Position numbers and translations under genes: made by a program. From an uncultured Tenacibaculum sp. (GTDB taxonomy: Bacteria > Bacteroidota > Bacteroidia > Flavobacteriales > Flavobacteriaceae), in assembly GCA_947501615.1 (NCBI GenBank), contig CANMWK010000002.1, forward strand, positions 310,001 to 374,000: a stretch of DNA of 64,000 nt, in the 5' to 3' direction. Below are positions 17,860 to 27,781 of this stretch, piece by piece. Under the pieces are notes generated by a model. It saw nothing but the letters and a program-made list of their open reading frames with translations, was not told the origin of the DNA and ran no database searches. How positions within the stretch are numbered: position 1 is the stretch's first letter; the number at the start of each line of letters is the position of its first letter.

Positions 17860-19138
17860 GAGATTTTTTATTGTAGTATTAGTATTAATTTCAATAAAGA
17901 TAACGGGGCAAAGGAATAGTTCATCTCCATATTCTTTTTTAGGAATAGGAGAAGAAGCCAGTAGAACAACTGTAGAGCAAGCCTCAATGGGAGGAATAGG
18001 TGTAGCGGTTAAAGATACTTATCACTTAAATTTTATAAATCCAGCAGCTCTTGCTGATTTAAGATTTGCGACTTATGGTATTGGAGGTGAGCTTTCACTT
18101 TTAAACGTAAGTAGCCAAACTGCTAACGAATCAAACAATTCAACAAGTTTGCGTTATATTACTTTAGGTGTACCTATAGGTACAAAAGCAGGCTTTATGG
18201 CAGGTTTACAACCTGTTTCTAATGTTGGGTATGCTTTATTGACAAATGAAGTAGATACAGAAGGCAATGTAATTCAAGCTACGAGATTTAACGGTTCTGG
18301 AGGATCTAACAGGTTGTTTGCAGGTTTTGGAATGAATGTGTTTGAAGGGCTTGCATTAGGTGTTGAAGCAAGTTTCGTTTTTGGTACTATAAATAATAAT
18401 ACAATTAATCAGGTTGCAGATGTAGCTTTGGCAACTAAGTATGAGAGGAATGCAACTGTAAGAGGAGGAGAGTTTAAGATAGGAGCGCAATATAAGAGCA
18501 AGTATAAAGATTTAGATGTTATAGGAGGAGCTACTTTACAATTTGAAAACGATTTTTCATTGTCTGGTACAGAAAGTCTTTTTTCTCTTTCTTTTGGAGC
18601 AGGTGGTAGAGAAGTGCCTAGAGATGTGTTGTATGATAGACCTATAAAAGGCGGTTTAGTTGTCCCGTTGAAAACAATCATTGGGTTTGGAATAGGTAAA
18701 GAAAACAAATGGTTTACTGGTTTAGATTTTCAAACTCAAGGAGCATTTGAAAACCAAGGTGATTTAGCTCAAGGAAATTCATATCGATTTGAATCATCAA
18801 ATAGACTTTCATTGGGAGGGTACTACATTCCTAAAATAAATTCTATTTCAAGTTATTGGGATAGAGTTACCTATAGAGCAGGATTGCGATTTGAAGATAC
18901 TGGATTATTAGTTGATGGAACAGGAACAGGAAATAATTTTACTTCAATAACTGATTTTGGCATAAATGTTGGTTTTGGTTTACCATTACCAAGACAATTA
19001 TCTAATGTAAATATTGGATTTGAGTACGGACAAAAAGGAACAACAACAAACAACCTTATTAAGGAAAGCTATTTTAATATAAGACTAAGTTTATCTTTAA
19101 ACGGAAGAAACTGGTTGGTAAAAAGACAAATAGATTAA
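17852..19138 (+). CDS. Outer-membrane beta-barrel protein (FadL/OmpP1-like)
   Basis: A 428-residue exported protein with an N-terminal signal (MTKRFFIVVLVLISIKITGQ) and no lipobox. YSFLGIGEEASRTTVEQASMGGIGVA and NFINPAALADLRFATYGIGGE are typical of the N-terminal region of FadL/OmpP1-like and PorV-like barrels, and the rest is alternating strands rich in G and aromatics. Substrate unknown. The overlap with coaX and the following TPR and LptC-like genes suggest a conserved envelope-assembly cluster. Confidence 0.7.
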   Translation: MTKRFFIVVLVLISIKITGQRNSSSPYSFLGIGEEASRTTVEQASMGGIGVAVKDTYHLNFINPAALADLRFATYGIGGELSLLNVSSQTANESNNSTSLRYITLGVPIGTKAGFMAGLQPVSNVGYALLTNEVDTEGNVIQATRFNGSGGSNRLFAGFGMNVFEGLALGVEASFVFGTINNNTINQVADVALATKYERNATVRGGEFKIGAQYKSKYKDLDVIGGATLQFENDFSLSGTESLFSLSFGAGGREVPRDVLYDRPIKGGLVVPLKTIIGFGIGKENKWFTGLDFQTQGAFENQGDLAQGNSYRFESSNRLSLGGYYIPKINSISSYWDRVTYRAGLRFEDTGLLVDGTGTGNNFTSITDFGINVGFGLPLPRQLSNVNIGFEYGQKGTTTNNLIKESYFNIRLSLSLNGRNWLVKRQID

Positions 19139-19151
19139 TTAAACGATAATT

Positions 19152-20462
19152 ATGAAAAAAATTACGTATTTATTCACAGGGTTATTTCTACTAGTAGTAG
19201 GAGTAACTGCACAAGAAAGTCAAGATTGTACAATAAAATACAACTTGTTTAAAGGAGATTACACAACTAAAAAGTATGAGCAGGCAAAGCCAAATTTAGA
19301 TTGGCTAATGACTAACTGTGCTACGCTTTCTGTAAATATTTACAAGTATGGAGGAAAGATTGCAGATAAAACTAATGATGCTGCTTTAGCAAAAAAAGTT
19401 TATGAAGGAAGGTTAGCAAACTTTCCAAATAAAGGTGCAGCAAAAGCACATAGTGATTATGCAACTTTTTTAACTAAAAATAAGTTGGGTACAGATGACG
19501 AAATCTTTAGTATTTTAGAAAAAGCATACAAGATATCTCCTAAAGATATGGGAGTGAAAAATATCTTCAGATATTTTAAAGGTACTTTAGAAAAGTACAA
19601 AGATTCTAATCCGCAAAAAGTTTTTGACACCTATGATGATGTTATGGAGTCTGTAGGTGAAAAGTTAGAAGATTACAATAAGAAAATTCCACCATTACGT
19701 CTTAAGGATTCTTTAGGAACGATAGATAAGAAAGGAAAAAGAAATTTAAAGATCTACTCTACAAACTCAAAAGCATTAGGTCAGGTAGAAGGTGGTTTAG
19801 ATGCTTTATTATCTAAAATAGCAACTTGTGAACGATTGATTCCATTATATCAAAGAGATTTTGAAGCAAATAAAACAGATGGTGTTTGGTTGAAAAGAGC
19901 GGTATCAAGAATGTATAATAAAGGATGTCAAAGTGATCCTTTATTTGAAAAATTAGTTACTTCTTATGCTGATGTTACTCAATCTGCAGATGCATTAAAC
20001 TTTGCAGCTGGTGTATTAGAGAAAAATGGAGATGCAGCAGGAGCAGCACAAATGCGTAAAAAAGCGTTCGATTTAGAAACAGACCCATTAAAGAAGGCAA
20101 GATTAAAATTAAGAGAAGCACAAGGTACATCTAGTAAATCTAGAGCTAGAGCTTTAGCTTATGAAGCGTTAAAATATAACCCTAATATGGGTAAAGCATA
20201 TTTATTCATTGCAAGTTTATATGCAAAAAGTGCGAACTCTTGTGGTAGTGATGTTTTTGAAAAGAAAATGACATATGTAGCTGCGTTAAATAAAGCAATG
20301 AAGGCGCAAAGAGTAGATCCAGGATCTGGTGCTGGTAGATATATTAGAAGTTATAGAAATAATATACCAGACAAGAAAGAGATTTTCAAAAAAGGAGTTA
20401 CACCAGGAAGTGCATTCAGAGTGAAGTGTTGGATCGGAGAGTCAGTTCGTGTACCAAAATAA
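19152..20462 (+). CDS. Exported TPR-repeat protein
   Basis: A 436-residue protein with a signal peptide (about 1-20, ending GVTAQ) and helical repeats of TPR character throughout (for example AAKAHSDYATFL, ARALAYEALKYNPNMGKAYLFIASLYA). Likely periplasmic. It is co-transcribed with an outer-membrane barrel upstream and an LptC-like lipoprotein downstream; the ATG of the latter overlaps its TAA by one base. No specific partner can be named from sequence. TPR proteins usually scaffold protein complexes. Confidence 0.7.
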   Translation: MKKITYLFTGLFLLVVGVTAQESQDCTIKYNLFKGDYTTKKYEQAKPNLDWLMTNCATLSVNIYKYGGKIADKTNDAALAKKVYEGRLANFPNKGAAKAHSDYATFLTKNKLGTDDEIFSILEKAYKISPKDMGVKNIFRYFKGTLEKYKDSNPQKVFDTYDDVMESVGEKLEDYNKKIPPLRLKDSLGTIDKKGKRNLKIYSTNSKALGQVEGGLDALLSKIATCERLIPLYQRDFEANKTDGVWLKRAVSRMYNKGCQSDPLFEKLVTSYADVTQSADALNFAAGVLEKNGDAAGAAQMRKKAFDLETDPLKKARLKLREAQGTSSKSRARALAYEALKYNPNMGKAYLFIASLYAKSANSCGSDVFEKKMTYVAALNKAMKAQRVDPGSGAGRYIRSYRNNIPDKKEIFKKGVTPGSAFRVKCWIGESVRVPK

Positions 20463-21031
20463 TGAAAGGTTTACAACAATATATATTTAAAAACATTGCT
20501 GCTATTTTCATAGCGGCAATGTTTTTTTCATGTACTAATGACACCAAAAAAGTAAGAGATTTTTTATCGGATAAAAATTTACCAATAGCTGTAGCAAAAG
20601 ATGCGTATCATGTATACAAAGATTCTGGTAAAATAACATCAAAGTTAATTACTCCTTTATTAAAAGATTTTACAAACAAAGGTCATCCTTACAATGAATT
20701 TCCTAAAGGTGTAAAAATTATAACCTTTGAAAATGATGGTAAAGATTCTACAACGATTACAGGAAACTATGCATTATCTTACATAAGAACTAAGGTTTCA
20801 GAAATTAAAGGAAATGTAGTTGTGTTTAATCATACTAATAAAAGACGATTAGAAACGAATCAATTGTTTTGGGATCAAAGAGAAAAATACTTTTTTACAG
20901 AAGATGGTTTTAGAATAACTAGTCTGAAGGATACGTTTAGTGGTTTTGGTTTTGAATCTAAACAAGATTTGTCTAAATGGTTGCTTAAGGATATTCAAGG
21001 TGAAGTTGAAGTACAAAAAGAAGAAATATAA
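20462..21031 (+). CDS. lptC: LPS export lipoprotein, LptC family
   Basis: A 189-residue lipoprotein starting at the ATG that overlaps the preceding TAA by one base. A longer in-frame reading from 20426 would add twelve residues ahead of the signal and is unlikely. A hydrophobic segment ends in the lipobox FFSC. The body (about 35-180) is the small beta-jellyroll seen in LptC/LptA proteins, with EIKGNVVVFN and LETNQLFWDQREKYFFTEDGFRI corresponding to the repeated 'unwanted structure' strands. It would bridge the inner-membrane LptBFG transporter to LptA or the outer membrane. Confidence 0.8.
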   Translation: MKGLQQYIFKNIAAIFIAAMFFSCTNDTKKVRDFLSDKNLPIAVAKDAYHVYKDSGKITSKLITPLLKDFTNKGHPYNEFPKGVKIITFENDGKDSTTITGNYALSYIRTKVSEIKGNVVVFNHTNKRRLETNQLFWDQREKYFFTEDGFRITSLKDTFSGFGFESKQDLSKWLLKDIQGEVEVQKEEI

Positions 21032-21225
21032 TGAACAAAATTTGGAGATATACCCAATACGGTTATTTAGTTGTAGGGATCATTTTTTTAGTAGAAGGAA
21101 TACTAAAATGGAATTCTAATAGAGAACAAGCATTTTTTATGTTTGGTTTTGCTATTTTTATCACTATCATTTTCTTTTTTAAACGTAATTTTAGAAAAAA
21201 GATAGAGAAGAGGAATCAGCAATAA
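21031..21225 (+). CDS. Small two-helix membrane protein
   Basis: A 64-residue protein with two predicted membrane segments (about 11-25 and 34-50) and a strongly basic C-terminus (KRNFRKKIEKRNQQ). Its ATG overlaps the stop of the lptC-like gene by one base, and its stop is one base before the CNNM gene, so it sits inside the operon. Function unknown. Confidence 0.7.
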   Translation: MNKIWRYTQYGYLVVGIIFLVEGILKWNSNREQAFFMFGFAIFITIIFFFKRNFRKKIEKRNQQ

Positions 21226-21226
21226 C

Positions 21227-22528
21227 ATGAACTATGAGATTTTAATCATATTTGGATCTATAATTTTTTCAGCCTTTTTTTCAGGTATGGAGATAGCTTT
21301 TGTTTCTGCAAATAAGCTACATATTGAGTTAGAAAAAAAAGGAGAAGGTTACTTGTCAAAAGTTCTTAGCAAAATAACACAAAATTCTTCACGATTTATT
21401 ACATCAATGCTTGTAGGTAACAATATAGCATTGGTAATTTATAGTTATTTTATGGGAGAGTTATTAATGCGTTGGTTTCAAAGCTTTCTTCCTTCTGATT
21501 TCCTTATTATTAATACTTTATTTAAAGATTTAGAGTTACTAACGCAAACAGTAATTTCTACTTTAATCATTTTAGTTACTGCAGAGTTTCTACCTAAAGC
21601 ACTTTTCAGAATTTATGCTAATGAGGCTTTAAAATTATTTGCTTTACCTGCTTATTTCTTTTACATAGTATTTTATTTGTTATCTAGCTTAATTTCTAGA
21701 ATTTCAGACTTCTTTTTACGTGTTTTATTCAAAGCAGAAAGAGATGAAATACGAACAGAATTTAGTAAAGAAGAATTAGGGAACTATATTTCCGAACAAT
21801 TAGAAACGAATAGTGAAAGTGAAGAAGTTGATTCTGAAATACAAATTTTTCAAAATGCTTTAGAGTTTCATAAGGTTAAAGCTAGAGAAATTATGGTACC
21901 TAGGACAGAAGTGATAGCTGTCGATTTACATGAATCTGTAGCAAATTTGAAAAAGACATTTATAGAAACAGGGTACTCAAAAATTTTAGTATACAAAAAT
22001 TCTTTAGATGATATCATAGGTTATGTGAATGCATTTGAGTTGTTTAAAAAACCAAGAACAATTAAGTCAATCTTATTACCTGTAGAATTTATTCCAGAGT
22101 CTATGATTATTAATGATGTACTTAATGTATTAATAAAGAAAAGAAAAAGTATTGCTGTTGTTGTGGATGAGTACGGAGGAACATCAGGAATTATAACAGT
22201 AGAAGACATTGTTGAAGAATTATTTGGAGAAATAGAAGATGAACATGATAACCAAATTCTTCTTGAAGAAAAAATTGATGATAAAGCTTTTAATTTTTCT
22301 GCTCGTTTAGAAGTAGATTATTTGAATGATGAGTATCATTTAGAAATTCCGAAGGAAGAGGCTTATGAAACCTTAGGAGGATTTATTATTTATCACACAG
22401 AAACTATCCCAGAGCAAGATCAAGAACTGCATATTGAAAACTTCAAAATTATCATTACTAAAGTAAGTTCAGCAAAGATTGATACCATTTACTTTAAAGT
22501 ATTGGATAAAGAAAATCGTAATTCTTAA
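21227..22528 (+). CDS. CNNM/CorC-type transporter-associated CBS protein (hemolysin family)
   Basis: A 433-residue protein with an N-terminal CNNM (DUF21) membrane domain of about four helices (1-190, including FFSGMEIAFVSANKL), a CBS-domain pair (about 215-340, with IMVPRTEVIAVD and VVVDEYGGTSGIITVEDIVEELFGEIEDE) and a C-terminal CorC_HlyC domain. Family members are linked to magnesium/cobalt efflux, while the Bacteroidota GldE branch is linked to gliding. This copy cannot be assigned to either with certainty. Confidence 0.85.
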   Translation: MNYEILIIFGSIIFSAFFSGMEIAFVSANKLHIELEKKGEGYLSKVLSKITQNSSRFITSMLVGNNIALVIYSYFMGELLMRWFQSFLPSDFLIINTLFKDLELLTQTVISTLIILVTAEFLPKALFRIYANEALKLFALPAYFFYIVFYLLSSLISRISDFFLRVLFKAERDEIRTEFSKEELGNYISEQLETNSESEEVDSEIQIFQNALEFHKVKAREIMVPRTEVIAVDLHESVANLKKTFIETGYSKILVYKNSLDDIIGYVNAFELFKKPRTIKSILLPVEFIPESMIINDVLNVLIKKRKSIAVVVDEYGGTSGIITVEDIVEELFGEIEDEHDNQILLEEKIDDKAFNFSARLEVDYLNDEYHLEIPKEEAYETLGGFIIYHTETIPEQDQELHIENFKIIITKVSSAKIDTIYFKVLDKENRNS

Positions 22529-22581
22529 ATAATTCATTGAAATTCTACAGCTAAAAGCATTAAAAACATTGCATTATTAAA

Positions 22582-22601
22582 TGCGAAATTGTATTTTCGC
22601 A
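22582..22601. repeat. Inverted repeat upstream of ppiD
   Basis: TGCGAAA (22582-22588) and TTTCGCA (22595-22601) form a 7-bp hairpin 25 bases before the ppiD ATG. It overlaps a weak -7-like TATTTTCG. It could be an operator or chance. Confidence 0.35.
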
Positions 22602-22625
22602 CACTGTATTTAAAATGAAAATAAA

Positions 22626-24749
22626 ATGGCAATTTTATCGAAAATTAGAGAGCGTTCATTGTTCTTAATTCTTGTAATAGGTTTAGCATTATTTGCTTTT
22701 GTATTAGATCCTTCAACATTAACGGATTTTTTTAATTCTCAGAAAGTTAATGAAGTAGGTCAAGTTAACGGGGAACCAGTTTCACGACAAGAGTTTAACC
22801 AAGCATTAGAAAGCTACCGTGCTCAAATGGGAAATAGAGTTTCGGAAATGCAAGCAGCAAAGAGCGTTTGGGATAATTTAGTGCGTCAAAAAATTTACGA
22901 TAGCCAATTAGCTGAAGCAGGTATTACTGTTGGGGAAGCTGATATTTTAAATGATCTTTACGAAAAAGAATTCATCAAAAATGATCCAAGATACCAGTCT
23001 GGAGGAGTTTTTGATAAAGGAAAATTTAAAGAGTTTTTAGCTACTTTAAGAGCTGAAAACGGAGATGAATGGAAAGCTTGGAGAGATTATATGAGTAATG
23101 TGAAAAGTACATTACAGAAAAATACGTATGATAATCTAGTAGCTGCTGGTTTAGGAGCTTCTTTAGAAGAAGGTAAAACAGAATACTTTAATGAAAACAC
23201 AAAAATTACTGGTGAATTAGTGTATTTACCATATACAACTGTTGCTGATTCTTTAGTGAAAATTACAAAAGGAGATGTGAAAAAGTATATTGAAAGCCAT
23301 GCATCTGAATTCGAAGTAGAAGCTTCTAGAGATATTAGTTTTGTGAAGTTTGATATTAAAGCAACTCCAGAAGATGAAAATGAAATTAAATCTGCGGTAT
23401 CTAAATTAATAAACGATAATGGAGGTAATACAGGTCTTAAAAACACGACAGATTATTTAACATTTTTAGAAGATACAGAGTCTGATTTACCATTCGATGG
23501 TAGTGTTCAATTTAAAGGTCAAGTACCAGAAGTTATTGCAGATACATTATTTAAAGGAAATGTAGGAGATGTGTTTGGTCCTTATAAAGATCAAGAATAT
23601 TTTAAGTTAACAAAAATTACTGAGGTTTTAGAAATAGCTGATTCTGTTAAATCTAGACATATTTTAATTCCTTTTGTAGGTGGTACTAGAGCTGCACCTA
23701 ATGTAACAAAAACAGAGGAGGAAGCTAAGAAGACTGCTGATAGTATCTTTGCATTAGTTAAAAATAGCGATGCTAAATTTATTGAGATTGCAGATGAAGT
23801 TAATACAGATGGTACTAAAGGTAAAGGAGGAGATATAGGTTGGACAACTTATAACGTTGGTTTTTCACCTCAATTCGATAAGGATTTTGCTGACTTTATT
23901 TTTAATAATAAAACAGGAGATGTTCAAGTAGTGAAAACTAAATTCGGATACCATATCATTAAAATTGATGAATTAAAGGATAAAAAGAAAGCATTAAAAC
24001 TAGCAACATTTGCGCGTAAGATTGAAGCTTCTGATGCTACTGAAAATACGATTTATCAAAATGCTGAAACTTTTGCACAAGATCTTTCTAAAGGTGGGAA
24101 GATAGATGCTTTAGCAAAAGAAAAAAGTTTAACTGTTTCTCCAGCCGTTGGTTTAAAAGCTTTAGATGAAAATGTAGGTTCTTTAGGAAGTCAAAGACAA
24201 ATAATTTCTTGGGCTTTTGGAAAAGATTTACAAGTAGGAGATTTTAAGCGTTTTGATGTACCTGGAGGTTACGTAGTAGCTACTCTTTCTGGTATTACAG
24301 AAAAAGGATTAATGACTGTAGATAAAGCAACTTCTAGAGTTAGACCAATTTTAACTAACGAAAAAAAGGCGGAAATTTTAAAAGAAAAGTTACAAGGAAC
24401 TACTCTTAATGAAATCGCAACTGCTACCAAACAATCACAAAGAAAATTTGACGCAGTAACTTTAAAAACACCAACAATTTCTGGTATAGGTTATGAACCT
24501 AAAGTAGTCGGAGCAATGTTAGGTGCTAAGGAAAATCAGTTAAAGAAAAATATAGTTGGAGACAGAGGTGTTTATGCTTTTGTTGTAACTAGTAGAGAAT
24601 TGCCAACAGATTTACCAAATTATGATACGTATAGAAAACGTATTGCTAATCAAAGAAAAAATCAAACTTATAATATGTACCAAGCAATTAAAAAGGCTTC
24701 TGATATAGAAGATGAAGTTGGTCGTACTTATTACGGAGTAGGTCAATAA
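22626..24749 (+). CDS. ppiD: Periplasmic peptidyl-prolyl isomerase, PpiD/SurA type
   Basis: A 707-residue inner-membrane-anchored folding factor. One N-terminal transmembrane helix (about 10-28) is followed by a SurA_N-like chaperone region (about 38-190). A parvulin domain (about 342-450: SRHILIPFVGG, KGKGGDIGW, KTKFGYHIIKI) and a second, weaker parvulin-like/C-terminal helical region follow. It helps outer-membrane and secreted proteins fold. It is last in the envelope run and is followed by a strong terminator. Confidence 0.9.
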   Translation: MAILSKIRERSLFLILVIGLALFAFVLDPSTLTDFFNSQKVNEVGQVNGEPVSRQEFNQALESYRAQMGNRVSEMQAAKSVWDNLVRQKIYDSQLAEAGITVGEADILNDLYEKEFIKNDPRYQSGGVFDKGKFKEFLATLRAENGDEWKAWRDYMSNVKSTLQKNTYDNLVAAGLGASLEEGKTEYFNENTKITGELVYLPYTTVADSLVKITKGDVKKYIESHASEFEVEASRDISFVKFDIKATPEDENEIKSAVSKLINDNGGNTGLKNTTDYLTFLEDTESDLPFDGSVQFKGQVPEVIADTLFKGNVGDVFGPYKDQEYFKLTKITEVLEIADSVKSRHILIPFVGGTRAAPNVTKTEEEAKKTADSIFALVKNSDAKFIEIADEVNTDGTKGKGGDIGWTTYNVGFSPQFDKDFADFIFNNKTGDVQVVKTKFGYHIIKIDELKDKKKALKLATFARKIEASDATENTIYQNAETFAQDLSKGGKIDALAKEKSLTVSPAVGLKALDENVGSLGSQRQIISWAFGKDLQVGDFKRFDVPGGYVVATLSGITEKGLMTVDKATSRVRPILTNEKKAEILKEKLQGTTLNEIATATKQSQRKFDAVTLKTPTISGIGYEPKVVGAMLGAKENQLKKNIVGDRGVYAFVVTSRELPTDLPNYDTYRKRIANQRKNQTYNMYQAIKKASDIEDEVGRTYYGVGQ

Positions 24750-24774
24750 GATTTTAATCTTATATTGATAAAAT

Positions 24775-24809
24775 AAAAAGAATCGGTTACTATAACCGAT
24801 TCTTTTTTT
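24775..24809. terminator. Rho-independent terminator, bidirectional
   Basis: AAAAAGAATCGGTTA and TAACCGATTCTTTTTTT form a 14-bp hairpin with a three-base loop (centre 24790-24792). T-runs on both strands let it serve ppiD (+) and the converging DUF547 gene (-). Confidence 0.9.
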
Positions 24810-24849
24810 GTTGACTATATTCAAAAACTATACAAATTATATATTCTAG

Positions 24850-25659
24850 TTATTTATTTTTAGCTAAAGTATATTCTTTCTTTGATGATTGATTTAGAGT
24901 CCAATCATAGAATTCATATGAAATTTCAGCATTAGCATCTATTTTGGTTTTAGAAAATTTATTGATAAATGATATTATATCTCCATTATTAAAATCTTTA
25001 GGATACCATTCAAATACTTTAGAAATTTTAATTTTATTAGATGTGATTTTGTTTTTTGAGTTGTCATTAACAAAATTTACCATTAGTCTATCTAAACTTG
25101 TTTCAATGTTTTCTTCAGTAAATACATAATTAACTAACCTAGGTCCAGAAAGGCTTGCAGCATTTAATCCAACATGTATTCTACCATCATTGAATTTTTT
25201 ACGTATAATATTATGCTCAACGTGATTTAGAGTGTAATTTTTACCACCTACTGTAACAAAATCTATATCCCAAGCTTTTTTGCCATTTTCTTCTATATGC
25301 ATAATGCTAGAATTTTTGGTATTAGTAATTGTAAATACAATACTATTATCTTGTTTATTACTGGTACAGCTATTTTTTTTAAGAGGATAATTATCAACAA
25401 TAATCTTTAGCGTATAAGCATTATAGACATTTAACCAAAAAGCTTTTTCTCTATTTTCAGTCCAGTTTTCATCAGGTTCTGTAATTGCTAGATAATTTAA
25501 ATAACTGATGAGTTGTGCTTTATCTTTTTCTAAAGCTTTATAGTCTATTTTACCTTCTGAATCTACATGTTTTTGTAAGATAAATTCATAATTCTCTTCT
25601 TGACTAGCACTATTAAAGTTATAAGAAAATAGTACGATTATTGTTAAAATATACCTCAT
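24850..25659 (-). CDS. Exported DUF547-domain protein
   Basis: A 269-residue protein with a signal peptide (1-20). It carries the DUF547 signature: FWLNVYNAYTLKIIVDNYPL, an aspartate/histidine-rich LNHVEHNIIRKKF, and HVGLNAASLSGPRL. The domain is found across bacteria and plants without a settled biochemical activity; the conserved Cys usually seen in the second motif (HFALNCAS) is replaced here by N-A-A. It is transcribed alone. Function unknown. Confidence 0.8.
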   Translation of the reverse strand: MRYILTIIVLFSYNFNSASQEENYEFILQKHVDSEGKIDYKALEKDKAQLISYLNYLAITEPDENWTENREKAFWLNVYNAYTLKIIVDNYPLKKNSCTSNKQDNSIVFTITNTKNSSIMHIEENGKKAWDIDFVTVGGKNYTLNHVEHNIIRKKFNDGRIHVGLNAASLSGPRLVNYVFTEENIETSLDRLMVNFVNDNSKNKITSNKIKISKVFEWYPKDFNNGDIISFINKFSKTKIDANAEISYEFYDWTLNQSSKKEYTLAKNK

Positions 25660-25724
25660 GATTAGTTACTTATTAAGTTATTGTTTACTATATTTTAGAA
25701 ACAATTTAAAAGTAAATGTCACTA

Positions 25725-25760
25725 AATAAAAGGTTTAGGTCCTTGTGAGGAGCTAAACCT
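25725..25760 (-). terminator. Terminator downstream of the T9SS hydrolase gene
   Basis: AGGTTTAG (25731-25738) and CTAAACCT (25753-25760) enclose a nested TCCT/AGGA pair. On the minus strand the hairpin is followed by TTTTATTT. Confidence 0.7.
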
Positions 25761-25843
25761 TCGTTTAATGACAAAATTACTTAGGTAAAATGAAGAAATA
25801 TTTTAAAGTAATTTATTAATGATGCTTTACATTTTTATAAAGA

Positions 25844-27625
25844 TTATTTTTTGATAAGTCTAAAGCTTTTTTTCAAATTGTCCTGCTCAATAAGTAGTAT
25901 ATATAAACCAGATGATAAGGAGTTAATAGCGTTTTTTACAATGTAATTTTTGGCGTGCTCTGTAAAACTTTGTGTAATTTTTAGCTGTCCATTTAAATTG
26001 TAAATTGATGCAGTAACTTTTTTTAAACTATTAGAATGATTAATAATTTCAATACTATTTTCAATCAGATTGGTTTTTAACTCCATATCAAGCGTAGTAT
26101 TACTATTCACAACATCGTTTTTAATGTCTTTAGAAGAAAGTTTACCTTGAACAAATCCAGAAATAATTGAACGAGTAAAATCTTTATGTTTACCTGTGAT
26201 ATGAATGCTATAAACTCCATCTTCAAAACTAGACGTATCAAGAGTAAACTCTTCATTGCTCAAGGAAAGAGGGTGGACAAAAGAGTCTCCATCTATAGTT
26301 TTACCCAAAAGATCACTAGTTTTTGTAATTACAGCATCAACTTCAATCTCATGTAAAGGAACAGTAAGATTATCAAATCGAACTGAAATATTTTGCTCTT
26401 TCTTTTGAGGGAGATATTTCATTTTTGGTCCCTTAGGAAAGTGAATAAAAGCCGCGAACTTAGAATTTGCGTTTAAATGTTTTACATTTTTTACAAGATA
26501 AGAACTACTATAGCTTTCTACAGTATTTTTTCTTTTAGCTTTATGAATTGGTTCTAAGGCTTTTTTATCTGACTGAAGTTTGAAATCTTGAAGTTTTTTT
26601 TCATGGAAAACTTCAATTAAGGCTTCTTGATCCTCAGCCATGATTACTTTATCATAACTATTTTCCGAATTAATAATTTGATAATCGCTTATGATATAAT
26701 TTGTTTCATCTCTTTCTTTAATAGTAGTTTTTTTGCCCTTTATACTGTTCTTTAGATAAGGTTTTATAGTATTCCATACATATTGTCCTAAAGCAACATC
26801 AATATGGTCTAATTTAGCTTCTCCTTTATTGAAAAGATAAGTTGCTCCTGGACGTAAAGAACTACTGTAAGGAGTTACTCCATCATTTGTACCCTGAGCT
26901 AAATATAAAATGCCACCACTAGTAAACATCAAAGGAGCTAAAATTGTATGTCCGTTTTTAAAACCAGATGCACCAAGAATGATGAATTTTTCAGGTTGAT
27001 TGTTTGATGCATTATCAAAAAGAGGTCGAACTACATCTCTACAATAATAAGTTGTAGATGTTGCTGCACCTTCGTTTAAACCAGTTTTTTTCCAAATCCA
27101 ATTAAACCACCATTTTTGTGATACATCAGCGAGATAAGTTCCCCAATATGGTGTGCCGAGTGCAATAACTTTTTTTACTTTATTTCTTTTGTTGAAGGAA
27201 AACATAGCTGCTTCAGCAGCTTTTCCACCATTACTATGCGCAATTATAGTAAGATCATTTACATTGTATTTATTTGTTATAATATCTATGGACTCGGCAA
27301 GAAGTTCGCCGTTTTTCCATAAACCTTCACCTCTAGTAGTAGCTACAAATACAACTTGATATCCAGCATTGTATGCATCTCGATAAAAAGTATTATTCGT
27401 GAAGAATAGTTGGTTTAAATCGATATATCCATGATTAAATAATAGTACTTCACCATTATAATTAGGTGGCTGTTTTCCATAATGAATTGTTGATTTAATA
27501 AGTGGACCGATGAATAAGGAACTCAATTGACTAGGAAAGGGAAGTTGTTTTTCAATAAAGTTTTGAGAAAATAAAAACAATGGGAGGGTTAGTGCTAGTA
27601 TTAGCACTTTAATTTTAAGTTTCAT
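25844..27625 (-). CDS. Secreted alpha/beta-hydrolase with T9SS sorting domain
   Basis: A 593-residue protein with a signal peptide (1-20) and an alpha/beta-hydrolase core. The LLFNHGYIDL segment forms the oxyanion region, the nucleophile is S131 in AHSNGG, and a DGVTPYSSS...LDHIDV stretch offers candidate acid and histidine (about 265-300). Lipase, esterase or related activity is likely. A linker with Ig-like modules follows. The last 75 residues (SLKKVTASIYNLNGQL ... SGLYILLIEQDNLKKSFRLIKK) are a type A sorting domain that directs proteins through the type IX secretion system to the surface. Confidence 0.85.
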   Translation of the reverse strand: MKLKIKVLILALTLPLFLFSQNFIEKQLPFPSQLSSLFIGPLIKSTIHYGKQPPNYNGEVLLFNHGYIDLNQLFFTNNTFYRDAYNAGYQVVFVATTRGEGLWKNGELLAESIDIITNKYNVNDLTIIAHSNGGKAAEAAMFSFNKRNKVKKVIALGTPYWGTYLADVSQKWWFNWIWKKTGLNEGAATSTTYYCRDVVRPLFDNASNNQPEKFIILGASGFKNGHTILAPLMFTSGGILYLAQGTNDGVTPYSSSLRPGATYLFNKGEAKLDHIDVALGQYVWNTIKPYLKNSIKGKKTTIKERDETNYIISDYQIINSENSYDKVIMAEDQEALIEVFHEKKLQDFKLQSDKKALEPIHKAKRKNTVESYSSSYLVKNVKHLNANSKFAAFIHFPKGPKMKYLPQKKEQNISVRFDNLTVPLHEIEVDAVITKTSDLLGKTIDGDSFVHPLSLSNEEFTLDTSSFEDGVYSIHITGKHKDFTRSIISGFVQGKLSSKDIKNDVVNSNTTLDMELKTNLIENSIEIINHSNSLKKVTASIYNLNGQLKITQSFTEHAKNYIVKNAINSLSSGLYILLIEQDNLKKSFRLIKK

Positions 27626-27733
27626 AAATTAAGGTTTATTTGTTAACGTTTTTGAATATACATCAAAAAATTAACACATATTTTATGTTTATCTTATTTT
27701 TAAATTGCTTTATTTTTAATTTGATAAAATAAA

Positions 27734-27757
27734 AAAGCAACCTTTTTAGGTTGCTTT
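27734..27757 (-). terminator. Terminator of lpdA
   Basis: AAAGCAACCT (27734-27743) pairs with AGGTTGCTTT (27748-27757) around TTTT. The minus-strand reading continues into a T-rich run, 25 bases after the lpdA stop. Confidence 0.85.
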
Positions 27758-27781
27758 CTACTCTATTTTTAATTTGTAGTC